Source of the DNA: an uncultured Eubacteriales bacterium
GTDB taxonomy: Bacteria > Bacillota > Clostridia > Oscillospirales > Acutalibacteraceae
Direction: 5' to 3'
DNA length: 64,000 nt
Assembly (NCBI GenBank): GCA_934457095.1
Contig: CAKSHJ010000001.1
Span: 248,001 to 312,000 of the forward strand
The position numbers were made by a program, and so were the translations under genes. Under the pieces are notes generated by a model. It ran no database searches. It was not told the DNA's origin and saw nothing but the letters and a program-made list of their open reading frames with translations. The first letter of the stretch is position 1. Each line of letters opens with the position of its first letter. Below are positions 61,068 through 64,000 of this stretch, in pieces.

Positions 61068-61868
61068 ATGTCAAACGCAATTTTTGATTCCCACGCTCAT
61101 TATGACGATGACGCTTTTGCACAAGACCGTCATACACTGCTTCCCGCCCTGCACCGGAACGGCGTTTGTACTATCATCAATGTCGGCGCCGACTTGGAAA
61201 GCTCTAAGGCCTCGATTGCGCTGGCTAAGCAATACTCATTTGTTTATGCCGCCGTGGGCATCCACCCCTGTGAAGTAAAAAACGCTCCTACCGATTATAT
61301 AGAACAGCTTCTGCAACTGGTCAAACAACCAAAGGTCGTGGCAATCGGCGAAATCGGTCTAGACTACCACTATCAGGATAACGCTCCAAAACAGGTGCAA
61401 GTGGAATGTTTGAAAGCGCAGCTCCAGCTTGCTAACGAGCAAAATCTGCCAGTGATTGTGCATGACAGAGAGGCGCACGGCGATACCATGGATTTGCTCA
61501 GAACATATCAACCAAAGGGCGTGGTGCATTGTTTTTCGGGCAGCGTAGAAATGGCAAACGAGTTGATAAAGTTGGGTATGCATATTGGTCTTGGCGGCGC
61601 CGTTACCTTTAAAAATGCAAAAACACCCGTTGCTGTAGCTACTCAATTGCCGCTCTCCGCTATGCTTCTGGAAACAGACGCACCGTACATGGCTCCCGTT
61701 CCCTTTCGCGGCAACCGATGCGATTCCTCCATGATTTTGTATACTGCCAAGAAAATTGCCGCCGCGCGAAATGAACAAGGTCATGCAATTACCGCCGCTC
61801 AATTGTTGGAAATAACCCGTACCAATGCCGCAAACCTTTTTGGTATACCACTCGGAGGAACCCTATGA
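61068..61868 (+). CDS. tatD: TatD-family metal-dependent deoxyribonuclease
   Basis: A 266-residue TIM-barrel hydrolase. Metal ligands are in DSHAHYDD, AIGEIGLDYHY, VIVHDREAH, VVHCFSG and LETDAPYMAP. The start at 61068 follows GGAGG. It overlaps the radical SAM gene by 4 bases. It commonly follows metG in Firmicutes. Confidence 0.95.
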   Translation: MSNAIFDSHAHYDDDAFAQDRHTLLPALHRNGVCTIINVGADLESSKASIALAKQYSFVYAAVGIHPCEVKNAPTDYIEQLLQLVKQPKVVAIGEIGLDYHYQDNAPKQVQVECLKAQLQLANEQNLPVIVHDREAHGDTMDLLRTYQPKGVVHCFSGSVEMANELIKLGMHIGLGGAVTFKNAKTPVAVATQLPLSAMLLETDAPYMAPVPFRGNRCDSSMILYTAKKIAAARNEQGHAITAAQLLEITRTNAANLFGIPLGGTL

Positions 61869-62476
61869 CCATTACCTATGTATACGGCAAAAATTTGTAT
61901 CTCAATCTGACCAATCGCTGTCCAAATGCCTGTGTATTCTGTCTGCGACAAAACGGCGACCGCGTAGGAGATTCCGGAAGTCTGTGGCTGGAGCATGAAC
62001 CTAACCGAGACGAAATTTGGCAAGCGCTTTGCGCACGAGAACTGAGTTGCTATGACCAGCTGGTATACTGCGGCTTTGGCGAACCCACCTACCGTTTAGA
62101 GGACATCAAATGGCTCTCCACACGAGTGCGCAAAATCAGCAATATTCCCATTCGTATTAACACCAACGGCTTATCCGATTTAATTTTTAACAGAGATACT
62201 GCCCCGGATTTTGCTGGAATTACAGACGTTATCTCAATTAGTCTGAACGCCTCTACGCCCGAAAGGTACGACGAAATTTGCCATTCGGAATTCGGTTTAC
62301 GGGCGCTTCCCGCCATTTTGAAATTTACAAAACATGTGGCAAATTACGTGCCGCGGGTGATCATGACTGCGGTTGATACTATGTCTGAACAGGAACTTGT
62401 CGCCTGTAAAAAACTGTGTCTGGAAACCGGCGCAATTTTTCAGGTACGAACTTACAGCGAAAATTGGACCAAATAA
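61865..62476 (+). CDS. TatD-associated radical SAM protein
   Basis: A 203-residue radical SAM protein with CPNACVFC near residues 19-26, the GFGEPTY motif and RINTNGL. It matches the TatD-linked radical SAM family (TIGR04038 type) found beside tatD in Clostridia. The substrate is unknown. The 4-base overlap with tatD suggests coupled expression and a joint task. Confidence 0.9.
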   Translation: MTITYVYGKNLYLNLTNRCPNACVFCLRQNGDRVGDSGSLWLEHEPNRDEIWQALCARELSCYDQLVYCGFGEPTYRLEDIKWLSTRVRKISNIPIRINTNGLSDLIFNRDTAPDFAGITDVISISLNASTPERYDEICHSEFGLRALPAILKFTKHVANYVPRVIMTAVDTMSEQELVACKKLCLETGAIFQVRTYSENWTK

Positions 62477-62480
62477 ACCA

Positions 62481-62511
62481 AAAAAGATGCAGCAACAAAC
62501 TGCATCTTTTG
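62481..62511 (+). terminator. Terminator between the radical SAM gene and spoIIE
   Basis: AAAGATGCAG pairs with CTGCATCTTT around a seven-base loop; A and T on both sides allow use from both strands. Confidence 0.85.
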
Positions 62512-62517
62512 CTATTT

Positions 62518-64000
62518 TTACAGGTCTATACTGGGTCTGCGCATTTGCAGTGCAATGACGGTCATGTCATCGTCATGACCATCGGTGCGGTGATGACACG
62601 CCTTTTCGATAATTGCCTGCGCCAGCATTTGCGCCGAATTTTCATTCCAGCCTGCAATACACTCGGTCAACCACGCATCGCCTGCCGCCAATACGCCGTC
62701 AGATACCAAAATCAACCAATCGTTCTCTTGCAATTTACTGTTTGCATTCGCAAATTCCGCTTGATCCAAAATGCCAATGGGCACCGAAACCGCGTCTAAC
62801 CGTTCCACGCCTCTGCCCCTTTTTACAAAACTCACCGGTGCGCCAGCCTTCCTGAGTGAAAGATTTCCGCTAAACAAATCCAGCGCTGCAACATCCAGTG
62901 TCGCTAAAGATTCCTGACCGGATTTTACCTGCATAGCCGCATTTACAATTTTTAAAGCACAGTCAAAGCTCAGTCCCGCCTTAATCAAATTTCCCAACAT
63001 ATTGGCTGTCATAGCACCGTCTACCGCCGCTCTGCCGCCGGTACCCATACCATCGCTGATAATCGCTACAAATTTACCCGTACCGTCGGTAAAGCAGTTG
63101 TAGCTGTCTCCGCAAAGCTTTGCATGATTACACACATGCTGAGCTACCCCATATTGCACTCGATAGGTAGGTTTTTCCGTTATTTGCAAACGACAGCAAT
63201 CCTTGGCAACCGAAAGCATAGGCGGTGCAAAATTCCTGCCGCAAACCTTGGAAATTTCTTTGGTAAGCTTATTTTTTGCAATTCTTCTGCGGTCAATGGC
63301 AGACGTTTCAATTTCCACAAACATGCGGTCGTTGCAGTCAATGCGACAACTGACATCTCTGGGTATAATCGCCGCCTGATGCAGTACCTGGTTAATACTT
63401 TGCGTTGCTGTATAGTCAAATTTTTCGTACAATTCCAGCTCTTGAGCTAAATCCCGCATCATTTGACCGGTGGTCTCAAATTGATTGATAACCATAGTGC
63501 GAATTTGGGTCACACGCTGTTCAGCCTGCTCTCTGACGCAGTTTTCTCGGTATTTTTCATTTATATGCTGTGCAAAAACACTCGTTCTGCCGCAGCGATT
63601 TACAAAATACCCTGGAAAATCCTCAATACCCACACTGCTTTTTTTCGGCAACTTTGAGACCACTGTTTGCAAAGCCTGTACGGTTTCGGGTTGATTTTTT
63701 TCCCAGCAATAAATACACAGACTGCAATTTTGACAGCAATCCTCCACAGCCTTCGCATAAATCCGCTCGTTTTCCTTCGCACTTACCGCCGAAAGCCTCT
63801 TGGCAACCTCCTCTATGGAGCGCGTTACATCATCAAGCGCTTTGGCCGCAAATCCCAAACGCATAACCACTGTACGCCGCAGACCATCGGTATGCATCAA
63901 ATCGACCGGACGACGAAATATTCCAGCAAATCTGCTGCCGATTTTACTGGGCCATAATACATAAATGAGCGTAGCCGCCAATACCTCGTATAACCCGGTT
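62518..64000 (-). CDS. spoIIE: Stage II sporulation protein E, N-terminus outside window
   Basis: The C-terminal 494 residues of the SpoIIE phosphatase that dephosphorylates SpoIIAA and activates sigma-F in the forespore. The frame is open to the window edge (GLYEVLAATLIYVLWP is the end of the last membrane helix), so the TTG at 63981 is not the start. A cysteine cluster CCQNCSLCIYCW and the PP2C motifs ISDGMGTGGRAA, VSDGVL and DGHDDDMTVIAL follow. Confidence 0.95.
   Translation of the reverse strand, partial: TGLYEVLAATLIYVLWPSKIGSRFAGIFRRPVDLMHTDGLRRTVVMRLGFAAKALDDVTRSIEEVAKRLSAVSAKENERIYAKAVEDCCQNCSLCIYCWEKNQPETVQALQTVVSKLPKKSSVGIEDFPGYFVNRCGRTSVFAQHINEKYRENCVREQAEQRVTQIRTMVINQFETTGQMMRDLAQELELYEKFDYTATQSINQVLHQAAIIPRDVSCRIDCNDRMFVEIETSAIDRRRIAKNKLTKEISKVCGRNFAPPMLSVAKDCCRLQITEKPTYRVQYGVAQHVCNHAKLCGDSYNCFTDGTGKFVAIISDGMGTGGRAAVDGAMTANMLGNLIKAGLSFDCALKIVNAAMQVKSGQESLATLDVAALDLFSGNLSLRKAGAPVSFVKRGRGVERLDAVSVPIGILDQAEFANANSKLQENDWLILVSDGVLAAGDAWLTECIAGWNENSAQMLAQAIIEKACHHRTDGHDDDMTVIALQMRRPSIDL

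Noticed and set aside
1..64000. tRNA, rRNA, CRISPR, insertion sequences or prophage genes
   Set aside because: No tRNA-like TTC loop arms, spaced direct repeats, transposase or phage genes were found when reading both strands by eye.

Overview
The window reads as chromosomal DNA of an endospore-forming member of the Clostridia (Firmicutes). It carries the complete eight-gene spoIIIA operon, spmA/spmB, spoIIE (cut by the right edge), a gerW/ytfJ-type spore gene, a sigma-H-like factor and an AbrB/SpoVT switch gene beside a perfect Spo0A box. Promoters are mostly TTGxxx-17-TAxxxT and ribosome binding sites are strong GGAGG types. A gut-associated Oscillospirales-type organism is my inference from gene content and order; the species cannot be named from this sequence.

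Layout. 1-11573 is one long minus-strand housekeeping operon (remA-gmk-rpoZ-priA-def-fmt-peptidase-rsmB-rlmN-stp-prkC-rsgA) driven from a promoter at 11545-11573. 11596-16741 is a second minus-strand operon (site-2-type protease-scpA-scpB-DUF2953-gerW-dac-rluB). At 16814-17170 rpmB stands alone on the plus strand, followed by its terminator and a perfect parS site. 17175-21391 holds plsY, der, a PDZ/radical SAM/DUF512 gene, rpmF and yceD. 21458-28375 is mixed: a P-loop protein, pgi, a D-Ala-D-Ala carboxypeptidase with a sigma-E-like promoter, a hisH-hisF pair without other his genes, a small spore-surface-type protein, mntP and a three-domain Nudix fusion. 28528-33725 has a zinc-ribbon protein, a sigma-H-like factor, comM, spmAB, abrB and pyrE. 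33742-38727 is the spoIIIA operon.

The most accessory-looking segment is 38743-44319: a 1438-residue wall-type surface protein with a C-type-lectin-like domain and a glycine-rich solenoid-like repeat region, preceded by an unusual leader whose long inverted repeats flank a possible promoter, then a small helical protein and an HPr-like protein without the catalytic histidine. 44392-64000 is metabolic again: mtaB, a GHL10 glycoside hydrolase, ilvB-ilvN-ilvA-ridA behind a T-box-like attenuator with no visible Stem I, an Rrf2/IscR regulator, metY, a split cobalamin-dependent methionine synthase (activation domain as a separate gene, then metH), an orphan pstS with Pho-box-like repeats, a 39-residue membrane protein, an LCP ligase, metG, tatD with its radical SAM partner, and spoIIE.

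How the genes work together. Several blocks concern sulfur and methionine metabolism (Rrf2 regulator, metY, metH plus reactivation domain, metG) and branched-chain amino acids (ilv operon). Sporulation genes are scattered in at least five places. No tRNA, rRNA, CRISPR array, insertion sequence or prophage was seen. The longest stretch without a gene (43160-43472) holds the surface-gene leader described below. No clearly new multi-gene system was found; the best leads are the surface-protein locus with its invertible-looking leader and the T-box-like ilvB leader.
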